Below, one piece after another: positions 48,790-60,429 of a stretch of DNA of 64,000 bases. The position numbers and the translations under genes were made by a program. The DNA comes from Strigamia acuminata (lineage: Eukaryota > Arthropoda > Chilopoda > Geophilomorpha > Linotaeniidae): the NCBI GenBank assembly GCA_949358305.1, contig OX442316.1:17484001-17548000 (forward strand). Reading direction: 5' to 3'. The notes under the pieces are model-generated. The model searched no databases. It was not told the origin of the DNA and saw only the letters and a list, made by a program, of their open reading frames with translations. Within the stretch, counting starts at the first letter, position 1; each line of letters begins with the position of its first letter.

Positions 48790-49610
48790 ATGTCAGCCAA
48801 TAATAAATAGGATGTCTTAAAGGTCATGCGAATGGGTTTTTCCCTTTTTTTTAAATTACTGAATCCTGTATAGCCTGATTAAAGTCACAAGTCAATCATA
48901 AATTTTTTATTTTTAAAAATTTAAAAAGATTTTGTATTTTATATTCAAATGTATTTTTAAACAAGCTTTATAGATTTTTGCACAAGGCGGATACAATAAA
49001 TAGTAGAAAAAACACAAAAACTTAACACGTTCGACTAATGACTTTAAATAAAAATTCACAGAAAATCGTATTTCAAATTCCGTAAAATAAAATAATAAAT
49101 AAAAGCAATTCCACCGGAAATCAGAATATAAGTAATTGCTGTTTGTGCGATTTGGAATCGAGTGAATCATTCTGCAATGTATCCACCACTGTATTCTTGC
49201 CTCGCTATGTGATTCTAGCCATTGCCATTAAATAATGCATTGTAACAACAATGCGGTTGCCAAGCAGCTATTTAACACTAGACAACCTCTCAGATACATG
49301 AAATAAACAGTCCAAATTGGACTTTCAAAATCAGCACACAAATTTACAGTCATGTTGATGTCTTTTATCTGAATTGGAAATGACATTTGATCTTCGTATC
49401 CTGCTGAAGAAATTTCAAATCGTCTGTCTGTCTGTTTTCCGGAGTAATAACCGAAAAAAGAAACACTCTTTTCGAGTTTTTCACATTCTAGTCCACTAGT
49501 TTCACATGTCTATACTATTTGGAGTAGGCGCGCTTGGCTTGTTGGCTTGTTTGGTCTATATTGTGTAAGACTCACAAATAAGTAATTTTGTTAGGAAAAA
49601 CCTCTTAATG
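48790..49610. other. Intergenic between perforin-2 E and F
   Basis: Promoter side of E and 3' flank of F. An inverted AATAAA at 49613-49618 is a plausible polyadenylation signal for F. No other feature recognised. Confidence 0.5.
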
Positions 49611-49696
49611 TTTTTATTGCAGCACAAAAACAACTTTACTCAGCAATCTTCGTCTCAGTATGATTGATATAATCGAATAGTCGCAACAAATCAACA

Positions 49697-49776
49697 GCAA
49701 TTTGAAACTATCGCGCTGTTACACTCGAACTCATCCGCAATTTGAAACTATCGCGCTGTTACACTCGAACTCATCC
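49697..49776. repeat. Exact 40-bp tandem duplication at the stop codon of gene F
   Basis: Two identical 40-base units (each containing CTATCGCGCTGTTACACTCG) overlap the end of the gene F coding region. Because 40 is not a multiple of three, the second unit is read in another frame, and the stop codon spans the junction. Confidence 0.97.
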
Positions 49777-51502
49777 GCAATTTCTTCATCGAATACATTT
49801 CCGAACGGAGGTTGGTTGAGCACACTTACCGCACCAAAATTTGCGCCATCTACTTCACGAAGGCAGTAGTAAATATTTTCAGAAGTAAATCGGACTTTAC
49901 TGAAATGAACACGACTGTTATAGCTGTGACTAACTGCCAAATGTTTCTTATAGCCAACTGGACATTGGAATTCGTTGACGCAACTAGCAAAACCTCCGAA
50001 AGGCAACGCGTGCTGCTTAGCCGAGTCGTCGTCGCCGTTGTACGTGCAAATATTCAATTCGCCGCCTAAAACTGCTGTCGTCGCATAAAGCGGCGGACAA
50101 CTTTTATTATTGGTGACCACGTTATTGACATAGGTAGAATAGAGTCCGCCAAACATGTAATTTGATGCGAGACCGAGCGACGTTTCTGCAATGCACGAAA
50201 ACAAATGAATATGTACGTAATTGTATTCGTGGCGCGAATGAATGATCGACGCGTCGAAATTTGTCGGGCAAGACGAAGTTCCAGTCATTGGGTTGATCTT
50301 TTGTCCTTGGTTACAGCCTGCTATTAAATCTCCGTGGTGTCTGTCAAATGTTACTCGTTCGCAGGACTCGTAAACACCTCCGAAGACGTGTTGAAAAGCA
50401 GGTTTGCAAAGCCCATCATCGAGATTCGCGATGTAATCAAAATTGGCTGATTTTGGCTGAGTGCAGCCCCGATGAATGTTCTTGCTGTTGAAAATAGAAA
50501 TAAAAGTTGTTCAATTCGAATAAATCAATAAACTTACGCGAAATAAAGCTGAACGGCATCGCCGAGCATCTCTTTGATCGTGTTGAGCAGTGAAGCCGAA
50601 CCGTTAGGGAAATTAAAACGATTTATCAAACTGCTCAACGAATCTCCGGATTTATCAACGACCATCATAGTACTAATATTCGCATCATTCCCCCAATCCG
50701 AGCCACCAATCCGTCTTATCCTCTTGTGTACCACACCAGCGTTGTATTGACTCACCAACGAAGAATCCAAGTCTTGTTGGTCTTTCCCGAACACGCTGAC
50801 GTAGTCCCGCAGCGACAATTTCGACGCCGCGATGATTTTGCTTCGATCGTTGTTGGCGTTTAGAAAAACGTTTCGCAGATAATCTTCCTGGATAAACGCC
50901 TCGCCAACATCGATGCTTTTCGTATAATGAGTGCCGTAATCAGCCACAATCTTTTCGATATGATACGTGGCCCTTTGCACGTGATTACTGTCTAAAGCGT
51001 GGATTACTGTTAGAAACCTTTCTTTGAGCGCTTGGCTAATGAGGACGTCCGACGTCGAGTGAATGCGATAAGAGAGTCGTCTGATTTGACTTCTGCAAGT
51101 GAAGGCGTCGTGTTTAATTTGGAGGTTTTTCATCTGTCGTTGGTCGTCCGAGAACGAATAACGTATTGAGGAATGTTCTTGCGGCCAAGTGTAGAAGGTG
51201 GCGGACGGTGGAGTGTAATTTGTCCAATGCGGGAATATCTCGGCGATGGTGTGGATCTCGTCGTTGAGTGCAACTGCGACCGTGTTGTCCGGGATCGTGT
51301 ATTTTCCGTCGTCTGTTTGTTTGCATTGGTCGTAGGTCGATTGCGTTAACTGCTGCTTGTCTGTGCTCGTGAGAGCGTCCCATCCGAATCCGGGCAGGAT
51401 GTGTAGTTTGGGAACATCTGGGCAGAGATTGGTCAGTTTTGCGGATGTGATCAACTGCGTTAGAAGAGCGAGGAAAAAGAGTAGCTGTCGTGCGGGCAAC
51501 AT
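49731..51502 (-). CDS. Perforin-2 / MPEG1-like protein F
   Basis: Exons 51502-50538 and 50484-49731 with a 53-base phase-2 intron; 572 residues. The start MLPARQLLFF begins a signal peptide of about 21 residues; an in-frame Met further upstream (51631) has no support from the other copies. MACPF signature YGTHY at 189-193. Full P2 domain with GCTQPKS, PMTGTSSCP, FGGLYS and PFGGF. The tail starts like that of E (EEIADEFE) but ends at SNCG with no hydrophobic anchor, at the 40-base tandem duplication. It may be secreted. Polyadenylation signal at 49613-49618. Confidence 0.9.
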
Positions 51503-51789
51503 GGCGTATGAAAAGTGGGAATTTTGATAAATAACGAGGCTATCTGGCGTTGGGTTCAATTTTGGGTTCAATTTTCGACTGATTATAAATTGTGGTGGTT
51601 TGGAAGCGTGAATGGTTGTTAAATCTGACACCAGGATGTGCTAAAGCACATTTAAGCGGCAGATTCAAGTTGCGATGTCGTGTTAAAACGTGTAAGACGA
51701 TTTTTTTTGTGTTTTTAAGGATAAAATTGGAATTTTATTGTCAAAATGCAGTTGTTTATTGATACTTAAGGGAAGGTACACTCAAAAGT

Positions 51790-52115
51790 CATCAATTCAA
51801 TCGAATTGAATGAATTTTGTTAACTGCTTTTGATGGAATTTAAATTATTTGAAATTTTTTGGTGAAATTTGAATTATTTGAAACTTTTTGATGAAATTTA
51901 AATTATTTGAAACTTTTATGATGAAACTTAAAAAATATGGAACTGTTTTTGATGAAATTTGAATTTTTTGAAACTTTTTTGATGAAAATTTAAATTATTT
52001 AAAACTTTTTGATGAAAATTTAAATTATTTAAAACTTTTTGATGAAAATTTAAATTATTTGAAACTTTTTTGATGAAATTTAAATTATTTGAAACTTTTT
52101 TGATGGAATTTAAAT
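51790..52115. repeat. About 30-bp minisatellite 3' of MLH1
   Basis: Ten or so copies of a unit close to TGATGAAATTTAAATTATTT followed by GAAACTTTT. It starts a few bases after the MLH1 stop codon, so it probably forms much of the 3' UTR. Confidence 0.9.
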
Positions 52116-52120
52116 AATTT

Positions 52121-55100
52121 TCAGCACCTTTCGAACACTTTGTATAAATCGGGTAAATTAGCGACCTGCAGGACGGATCTGTCTTCGGCACAACGTTTTG
52201 GAGGCGCTAAACTGGAGCGGAACGCCACGTATAAAACATTTTCCACCGTCCATTTCCAATCTTTGGTGTCATTTGATGAGTTAACGTCCGATTCGTCGCA
52301 ATCATCTTTGGAAAATGCGTAAAACGAAGCGGTTTCTTGACAAAATGTCTGAAAGCATTCTTTTTCACTATCCCAGTCTACCTACATTTAAAATAATAAT
52401 TAAAACAAATCTGTAGATAACTAAGTTGTAATTGGATAGTTTACTTCAGTGGCCAACCGTAATATGTACATTGGAAGATTATCCATGGCAGGAATGTAAT
52501 TGTCGAGTAAAAGTGGAAGACTACACAATTTTCCTTCCTGAAAATTAAAGAAACAGAATTAAAATGTATCCATAAAAATGAGAATTTTTTCACTTTTTTC
52601 ATCTTTAACGATCAATTTTTCACCAAAAACTGCATTATTGCATCAAAATTATACATAATCGCTTTAAAAAATGCATTTTTGCACCAAAAAAACCCCAGAA
52701 GATGCACTTTTGCACAAAAAAACCCCAATAGATGCATTTTTGCACCAAAAAACCCCCCAAAAATGCAATTTTGCACTAAAAAAAACCCCAAAAATGCATT
52801 TTCACTTGATTTTTGCACCAAAAAAACGCAAAAATGCCTTTTTAGCTTGATTTTTAGACAAAAAAAATGCATTATTGCTTCAAAGAATGTATTTATGCAG
52901 CTAGGGGCACTGGTATTCGTGATTACTTTATCAATTTCCAACGAGAAATAATCATCGAGCATAAAAGCTTTGGATTTCAATAAGTGCACGGTGTTCATCG
53001 CCAGTACTTCTTTCTCTCCATCAGCTTCCGTCCAGCCGCAATCCGGTGAATTCAGAGCCAACATCGCCAGATCGAATATCGACGGTGGCGACTGCAAAAT
53101 ATTCTTTTATAAGCAAATATACTTTTAATTTCAGTTTAAAAACTTAACGGATAATTTCATCAAACCAAAGTTTCCAAAATCGTTAATAAGAATTTGGTAA
53201 AATAAAATTTCACTACAAAAGAAAATTAGAGAAATAAATTCAATTTATAAATTTTAACAATTCGTGTTGTGTTTTATAAATACCTCATGGTGCAAGTGTT
53301 GATGAGGTAAAGTTTGCTTTCGTGTTGCAACAGTGCGTGTTGTTGATCAACGCATCCGACAAATGAGTGTTTCTGGAAAATCTTCTTCAAATCTGGAATG
53401 ATTTTTTTTGTATTAAAATTAATTAATTTATTTATTTATTTATGAAAATGACATTACCTGCGTGACATTCTTCTTTAATCTCTTGAATCAATTCCGTGAC
53501 ACTTGCCAAATTAATTTCTCGTCTTTGAAGTGTGTCGATGTTCGAGTCGGATTTTCTGAGACTAAAAATCAAATTTCGAAAAGGAAAAAATAAATTCCCC
53601 CTCAAAGAATTACTTATAATTGTTTAAAATTGTTAAAATATCTTACTTCGTATAAGCAGCAAGATCTAGATCGTCATTTTCGACTAGAATGTCCGGATTT
53701 TCAACCAAAATATCGGGATTTTCAACAAAACTATTGGGATTTTCAACCGAAATAAAATTTTCCACCAAAATTTCGGGATTTTCAACAAAACTTCCGAGAT
53801 TTTCAACAAAATTTTCGGGATTTTCAACAAAATTTTCGGGATTTTCAACAAAATTTTCGGGATTTTCAAAATTTTTTTCGGGATTTTGAACCAAATTTTC
53901 GGGATTTTTAGCCAAAATTTTGGGATTTTGAATCGAAATTTCGGAATTTTCCACCAAAACGTGTGAATTGCCAGCCAAAATATTAAAATTTTGGACACAA
54001 GTGTCATTAGGTCCACAAACAGCATTTCCGCCCGCAGTTACATTATTAACATTTTCTTTCGGCTTATGAAAAAAATATTCAAGTGTATTTTGTGCACTGT
54101 CAGTCCTCACTGTTGTTTTCGGGCTGTTTTCAGTTTCTAAAAATGGACACAAAACAAAAATTCGAAATAAAAAATTCGAAATAAAAATATTTTCTAACAT
54201 TTACTTTTAGACTTCTCACTCAAAACCGGTCCTGCATTCAGCGCGGTGGGCATAAGAGTCTGCAAGAAAATTAATTTAAAAAAAAATCCAAATTCAGCAT
54301 CCAGTTCATTACTTTAGTGTACAAAGTGCGCGAATCAGCGCACGAAAGCAACGTCGCATCAACTTTCTTTTGAATCCTCTCGATAATAACATCTTCGTGA
54401 AGAAACTTAACTTCGTGTTTTGTCGGATGAACATTGACATCGACATTCTGCGGCTCGATAACCAAACTGACGAATTAAACGACAATTATCGATAAAAACT
54501 CACAACAAAATTCATTTTTCTCACCTTAAATACAAAAACGGATGAGTATTTTTAGGAATATAGTACGAATAAACGTATCCGATTGATTTTCTCAACGACG
54601 GACAATCAATCAATCGATCTAAAATTAAAAAAAATAATAAAAACTAAAATTATTTAATTCCTAAAAAATAAAAATCTTTTTATCATTCATTTTTACTGTT
54701 GATAAAAAGCAGAAACGTCGGCTTTTTCACGTAGTAATTCGCATTCGAAATAAATCCGTGAAGTTTGAATAAATTCGTCGCATCTTCATCGACAACTTCC
54801 AACAATTCCCTATATTAATGGATAAACATCAGATATTCTTGTTAATTCAGAATTTGTCCGCACTTGGCCACATTCGAGCCGTAAATCGTTCGGATATTGT
54901 CCACGTGATTCGATCCCACAGGTGTTTTCACATCGTTTGAATGTTCGCCGTGCTAAATGAATAAGAAACTCGTCAAAACGTGAAAAATTAAAAATATTTC
55001 ACAAAAACCTTTTTCAACGTGAAACCAACTGATGCATTATGAATAGCGTAGCGACTGACAACTTCGACGATCTTCGCATGTTCTTCGGATGTATTTTTAA

Positions 55101-55839
55101 ACGCCTTTCTCCTGGTAGCAATATTATAATACAAATCCTCGATCTGAAACAAAATATAAAGAAAAACAATTAATTTTCAACGAATTTGTGGTTTATTTTT
55201 ACGGTAATTTGAGTTCCGTCGTTACTGGCGCACGGTTTTGGTGCTCCTTTCGGTTTACCATCGACGTACGAAACCCTACAATACAAATACAGTTAATTTA
55301 ACCAATATAAAACATTTATTTTGTCCATTTGGTACTTATAAGCGCATTTTTCGGCGGCAGTTTTTGTAACTATACTCATGTGCGCGATATGGCTGATGCT
55401 GGCCAACGCCTCTCCGCGGAATCCGTATGTCGATATCGATTTTAAATCATCAAATTCCTTTAGTTTACTCGTGGTAAATCGCTCACACACAATATCCAAA
55501 TCGTCTTTCTGCATTGGGATAGAGAAAAATTGATAAAATTGGTAAAATCGATTATAATTTTCAATTTTTGCGATTAATTTACACGAATTCCTGATCCGTT
55601 ATCTTGTATTTGTAGGAACTTCAAGCCGCCTTCTTTCACCGTGATTTGTATGGACGTTGACCCCGCATCTAGACTGGATTTTATTTAAATGAAATATTTA
55701 AATTGATTGATGAATTTCGACATTTTTCGCACCTGTTTTCAATGAGTTCTTTCAGGGCATTCGCTGGTCTTTGGATCACTTCACCGGCTGCGATTCTATT
55801 GACTACAGTTTCATCCAATCGTATAATAACCGCTGTCAT
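52121..55839 (-). CDS. MLH1: DNA mismatch repair protein MLH1
   Basis: Seventeen exons: 55839-55733, 55673-55583, 55508-55336, 55275-55203, 55143-55009, 54952-54864, 54809-54697, 54618-54525, 54466-54313, 54259-54205, 54136-53647, 53561-53458, 53392-53284, 53212-53149, 53091-52927, 52537-52445, 52381-52121; 789 residues, all phases consistent. The GHKL ATPase domain shows [19 protein letters not shown] near the start, DNGSGI at 60-65, TYGFRGEAL at 93-101, GTQIT at 144-148 and [13 protein letters not shown]. The C-terminal dimerisation domain ends in the invariant FERC. MLH1 pairs with PMS2-type partners to license strand incision after MutS recognition in the nucleus. Exon 11 is unusually long and codes heptad repeats in the linker, making the protein somewhat longer than human MLH1 (756 residues). 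Confidence 0.96.
52630..52880. repeat. Minisatellite in MLH1 intron 15
   Basis: Seven or more copies of a variable unit with TGCACCAAAAAA.CCCC and ATGCATTTTTGCA cores. Confidence 0.85.
53676..53990 (-). repeat. Coding 21-bp repeat array in MLH1 exon 11
   Basis: About fifteen in-frame 21-base units, each close to GATTTTCAACAAAATTTTCG on the plus strand, coding degenerate NPENFVE heptads (residues about 411-515). One unit lacks a single codon, which keeps the frame. Three central units are identical at protein level. Confidence 0.95.
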
Positions 55840-56880
55840 GATTTGTGACTGGCAGTGCGAAAATGAGAAAAACGAGATGTTTTTACCGAAAGAAACTAGA
55901 CATTTCTGGCGCCATTTTTGTAGTTGGCCAGCTGGTCGTGGCATCTGGTGTGGAATCGCAGAACCGCAAATGAGTATCCAAAAAATAAATAAATAAATAT
56001 AATTAAACCGTAATTATTATTTCTTTTTTATATACAACTGTTGGAAGAATTCCAAATACGTGTTTCTTTGACCGTTGCCGCATTTTCATTAGAGGCTTTT
56101 TTTTTCTCATTTCATTTGCTTTTTTTAGAATTTTTTATTGTACCCATTTTCAGTTAAATCTGATTACACACAGTCACAGAGAAATTGTTCTTTTATCACG
56201 AAAAAAATAGTTTTTATGCAAAAATAAAATTGCTGACGCATAACTAAGGTTAATTACATGAGAAAAAAACCTAATTCAAACTTCCAAAGTTGTCGTTACA
56301 TCTAATTAAAGCTCTCGTCTATGCTTTTCTTCTTTAATTTCGCCACACACATCGAATAAACCCAACTTAAACCCAAAGAAATCACTCTTTTATTGTGTAT
56401 TTCCTTATTTTATTGTCTAAAAACAATCAAACTGGCTATTTTTATTGATATTTTTGAACCGAAATCCAATTCAGAATTAAAAATCATCGACAGATGAACT
56501 TTTATCAAACAGAATTGCATGTTTACGATTTCTTTTCATGTTTAACCTTTTGGGAATTCGTTCCATTAATTGGCAGTTATTTAAGGGTCAACTAATGTAT
56601 CTTATTAAAAATTTATTCCCAGCACGAGATTCACATTCACGAGATTGGATGCTAGAAATCACGTGATAATGACATAAAAAGAATTGAATAGGCTATTGCA
56701 GATGTGTATTACAGACACCAGATGCGCGAAACTAATTAAATTTGCCACTTATGACTGGTGTAAAAGCGTATTCGACAGCGCACATCAAAAGAGACACTCT
56801 AATTGACAATGTTGCAAAAAGTGCGCGACATAATTTTCCAGATTGATGACTAGCATCGAGCAAGATCGTGGGATGCTGCG
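55840..56880. other. Intergenic between MLH1 and the proctolin gene
   Basis: Divergent arrangement: both promoters lie in this stretch or just to its right. Nothing else recognised. Confidence 0.5.
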
Positions 56881-56882
56881 GC

Positions 56883-56946
56883 TGACGTCATCACCAACTC
56901 GTTCCTCCCATTGGTCACGGTTGCGCTTAGTTTCTGTACATAAAAG
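56883..56946 (+). promoter_or_regulatory. Proctolin promoter: CRE, inverted CCAAT, TATA-like box
   Basis: A full palindromic CRE (TGACGTCA) at 56883-56890 is followed by ATTGG (inverted CCAAT) near 56910 and CATAAAAG at 56938-56945. The spacing fits a CREB-responsive TATA promoter with a start near 56970. The motifs are seen directly; function is inferred. Confidence 0.6.
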
Positions 56947-56969
56947 AGAATTCCCCACATCCAAATCTT

Positions 56970-57016
56970 ATCCTTGCTTCTGCAAACCAGTCTAAAACGC
57001 ACACCTATTCGCCCAG
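56970..57016 (+). other. Putative 5' non-coding exon of the proctolin gene
   Basis: Lies 25-30 bases after the TATA-like box and ends in CGCCCAG followed by a strong donor GTAAGAA at 57017. The next acceptor with a start codon is at 59505, implying a 2.5 kb first intron. The transcription start is estimated. Confidence 0.5.
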
Positions 57017-59505
57017 GTAAGAAAATTTGTTCCAATTTGTAAGTTAAAGATGAAAATTATTTTGTTTGTTTATTTCGTTTTTAAAGTTGGTTGAGTTTTG
57101 CGACGATTTTACAGTTTTTGCGAGTTTTTGGGTCGCGTAAAGTTAAATTAAGGCTAAACGAATTAATGTTAATCAAGTTAAAGTTAAATATCAGGTAAGT
57201 GTCCACTGGTTAATCAATCAGCGTGCAATTGATCAATTTGTCAATATTATTGGAGAAAAGTTGTTTAAAGTTCACAACAGCGTGAAATGAAAAATGTTTT
57301 TGTTGTTTTTCTTTCTTATCCATTTCTAATGACGCCATCAATAAGAAAATGACAGGAAAAACATGAAAGATAAATAAAGCGTTTTTGGTGTTTTGTATTC
57401 CTTCGATTTTCGATCAGTAAAGTAAACTAACTGTTATGCAAATTTAATACGTATAGAAAAGTGCTGCGGGTTATTTTAAAGAGCGTAAAACAGATTGCGT
57501 AATAAATATTGCACGAAAGAGACAACGATGGTGAATGAATGTGAGAAGAAAACCGATAGATGCGGTTGCGATATCAAATTAAACCGCGAAATAAAGGTCA
57601 TGATTTGGTTTCGGGGTCGTGACAGTTGATATTAGTTTTATATTCCCCGAACAGTGTGGCTGCAATCTCACATTTGTACATTAGAATGCAAAACGAGTTA
57701 CAAGCGGAAAGATTGCACGATTTTTGTTTTGCTCGCGCAACGACAACTTCGGTTTCATTTCGAAGCAGAGATGGAAAATAAACAAACTTTTGTATGTTTT
57801 TAAATTTCCCATCTATATGTATATTGGATTTGATTAGATATTTATATATTAATATCTATAATGTCAAAGAATCATCAAAAAAATCTTATGATTTGCTGCG
57901 AGGGTTTGTTTAGAATTCGGAATTTAAGCCTAATTTAAGAGTTATTGTTCTTCGTGTTTACAAATATCGAAGTTATGCTTGGAATATGGATTTTTCATTC
58001 TTTTAAATCCCATTCACATCTTTCAGACCGAAAAGTGCGAAAAGGGGACTACGGAACCTCTCTTGAGAGAAATATAAAATTCGTGTTTATTTTTTTTTAT
58101 TTCAAACCTCTCATCTTCATCTGATATAAAGTTTGTGTGGGTTTACAACTTGGAAATGTTTTCGCATTTTCAGCCCCACGAGTGAACACGTATTTCCAAT
58201 ACAAAATGCAGGAAGACAAGTTAATCCTTGGGTAGATTAAATAAGATGCAACTTACCTTTGTTAATTAGTTTATACAACACGAAATTGGGATCGAATTCT
58301 CGATTATTTAGACGTTTTGATGGAATTTTATTGAATAATCACAAATTTGAGATCAATGTAACGAATGTTTAGCTGTTAATGTACAAGTCTGAGGCGTATA
58401 ATTCACTTTTTATGGGATACGATGTTGTTATGTTGAGCTTTTCTTTCTACAAACTCGTTTTAGTCTGGAAATAACTTTCTTTTTTTACTGCCAGTCTATC
58501 CCCAAGGCGATTCTGTGTTTTTGCTCATATAAAATGGGGATTCTTCAAATATTCATGTATTGACATAGTTTTAGAAAAAAGTTTTATTTTTAAATCGTTC
58601 GAGTTTGGTATTTCTAGTATTTTTGCAATTTATTTGGTAGAAAAAAAAAATTAAAAATTAAATTTATTTTTTATTTATTTTAATCTAATGGATTTGTTTA
58701 CTCGACTTTAATTTCATTTACTATGTCTCGTTCTCGATGTGCAAACGCGATTATAGAGAAACCGCTGACCAATGCTGACTCGATGCTTCCCCGCAATACA
58801 CCATGTTTCCCTGCAATACATTATTAACACAAATTATAGATCGAAGTCTGTCGCGGACATTCTCAAGCATTTCGCAATGACAAATTAATTAGAATCAACC
58901 CGAAACACTCTAAGAAAACACTTATGTATGTTTTCCTTCAGTTCATACATTATTTTTATGTTTTCGTACAGCTCATTTATTATTTCTAAGCCTCGAATTG
59001 CATTTTTAAGCGAAAACGTGCGAAATTCGTGTTTGGTTTGAAAAAGCGAAGACTAAAAAAAGCCCCACGGTCCACCGCACGTGGCACCAAATGTATTCGC
59101 TTCTAGGAAACGTCGTGACTTCGGATTAGACCCCCGTCACGACGTGAGTTACAAGAACTGGCCGACTGGAAAAGGTTCCTCAGACACGTCAGTTCGTCAG
59201 TGCAACTTTGTAATCAAACATTCTTTCCGAGAACATTCTAACTTATTTATTTTCGTTGGTCATTAAAACTAATTCGAAGGTTAATGAGATGTGAAAAGCG
59301 AATCTCCTTTTGTGTTTAACATTTAACAAACGTTTCTTTAATTATTTAAAACGTTTAAATTCAATTACCGGTAAATTTCAGTTTAAAACAACAATTCTAC
59401 TGTTTGTTCGCTGGTTTTTTGAGTTGTAACTCCTAATTTGTAATTCCAAGAGCTGTTGACATAGTTTGTTGGCCACTAACCACAAGTTTTATTTCACTTT
59501 TACAG
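57017..59505 (+). other. Large first intron of the proctolin gene
   Basis: Non-coding, AT-rich, begins GTAAGAA and ends TTTTACAG. No open frame with protein similarity; a short frame at 59081-59266 is not conserved-looking. Confidence 0.5.
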
Positions 59506-59507
59506 CC

Positions 59508-60195
59508 ATGACGTTGAAATGCGCAGTTGTTTTTGCCCTTTTGATGACGTTGATGTACTGTTGGAGTGCGCAGTGCAGGTATCTCCCTTCAAGAGCAGAT
59601 AATACCAGAGCAGAAGAAATTCGAGAATTTTTGAAAGAGGTAAAATGTTGAACAAACAGAAAGTTAATTTAATCATCACCTAATTGAATGTTTATACGCC
59701 AATTATATTTCCTGATAATATTCGACATAACACATGGTTTCTTCAACTTGAATAGCTAATTCCCCGACATTTTGCATCAATAATTAATCCGCATTAGCGT
59801 GTAAGTGAAGTGAATCAGAAGTAATTAAAACTTTACTTTTTCCTCCCCCTCAAACTGGAAGAAGAAAAAAATTAAATTCGATTGGGAATTTTAAATGGAG
59901 TTCTTTTTCGAAACGGAATAACATTAAATGAGTAAATATGATATTCTCACGAGACGTTGTTTTTTGATGTCGAGTGAACAACAACTAGAAATATTGCAAT
60001 TAAGAAAGAGAAACTTCATTTAACTGTACAATAAAATGTGCAATTGAATGTTAATTGCACTTTTCATATTGTGATTATGTGCAGATGCTCGACAACGATG
60101 TTGAGAAGACAGAGTTTGCCAAGCGTTTTATGGTCAAACGGGACGCACATCACTCGAGAAATTTAATCACGGATCCAATTCCACTTAAAACATAA
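59508..60195 (+). CDS. Proctolin neuropeptide precursor, predicted [Ser5]-proctolin
   Basis: Coding exons 59508-59639 and 60085-60195 (phase 0), 80 residues. Signal peptide MTLKCAVVFALLMTLMYCW.. to about residue 23. RYLPSR follows immediately: the pentapeptide sits at the signal-peptidase site and ends before a single Arg, the same layout as known arthropod proctolin precursors (RYLPT then Arg). The remaining residues (RADNTRAEEIREFLKEML..) form an amphipathic acidic/basic stretch, as in proctolin-associated peptides, with KR dibasic sites at about 59-60 and 64-65. The only difference from classical proctolin is Ser for Thr at position 5. Proctolin modulates muscle contraction through a GPCR. 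AATAAA at 60424-60429. Confidence 0.82.
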
Positions 60196-60429
60196 TACAC
60201 TTAGGTATGTGTGTGGATAATTGGTATTTTTACGTTTGTTTTAATTTGGATTTTTATGTTTTTTGTTTAGGTGATGACGTGATGTATTGTTTTGATCTTG
60301 GTCTTGTGTTTTCTTGTTTTTTTGTCTTCTCTCGGAAACGTTCGACTTAAACCGGACTAGATTTACAATTCTCGATGTTTATTAAGTAATTGTTTGGTTG
60401 AATAATGCATGTAAAACTAAATGAATAAA

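Noticed and set aside
51500-51631. Upstream in-frame Met for perforin-2 F at 51631
   Set aside because: It would put 43 polar residues before the signal peptide. The other copies start at the position equivalent to 51502.
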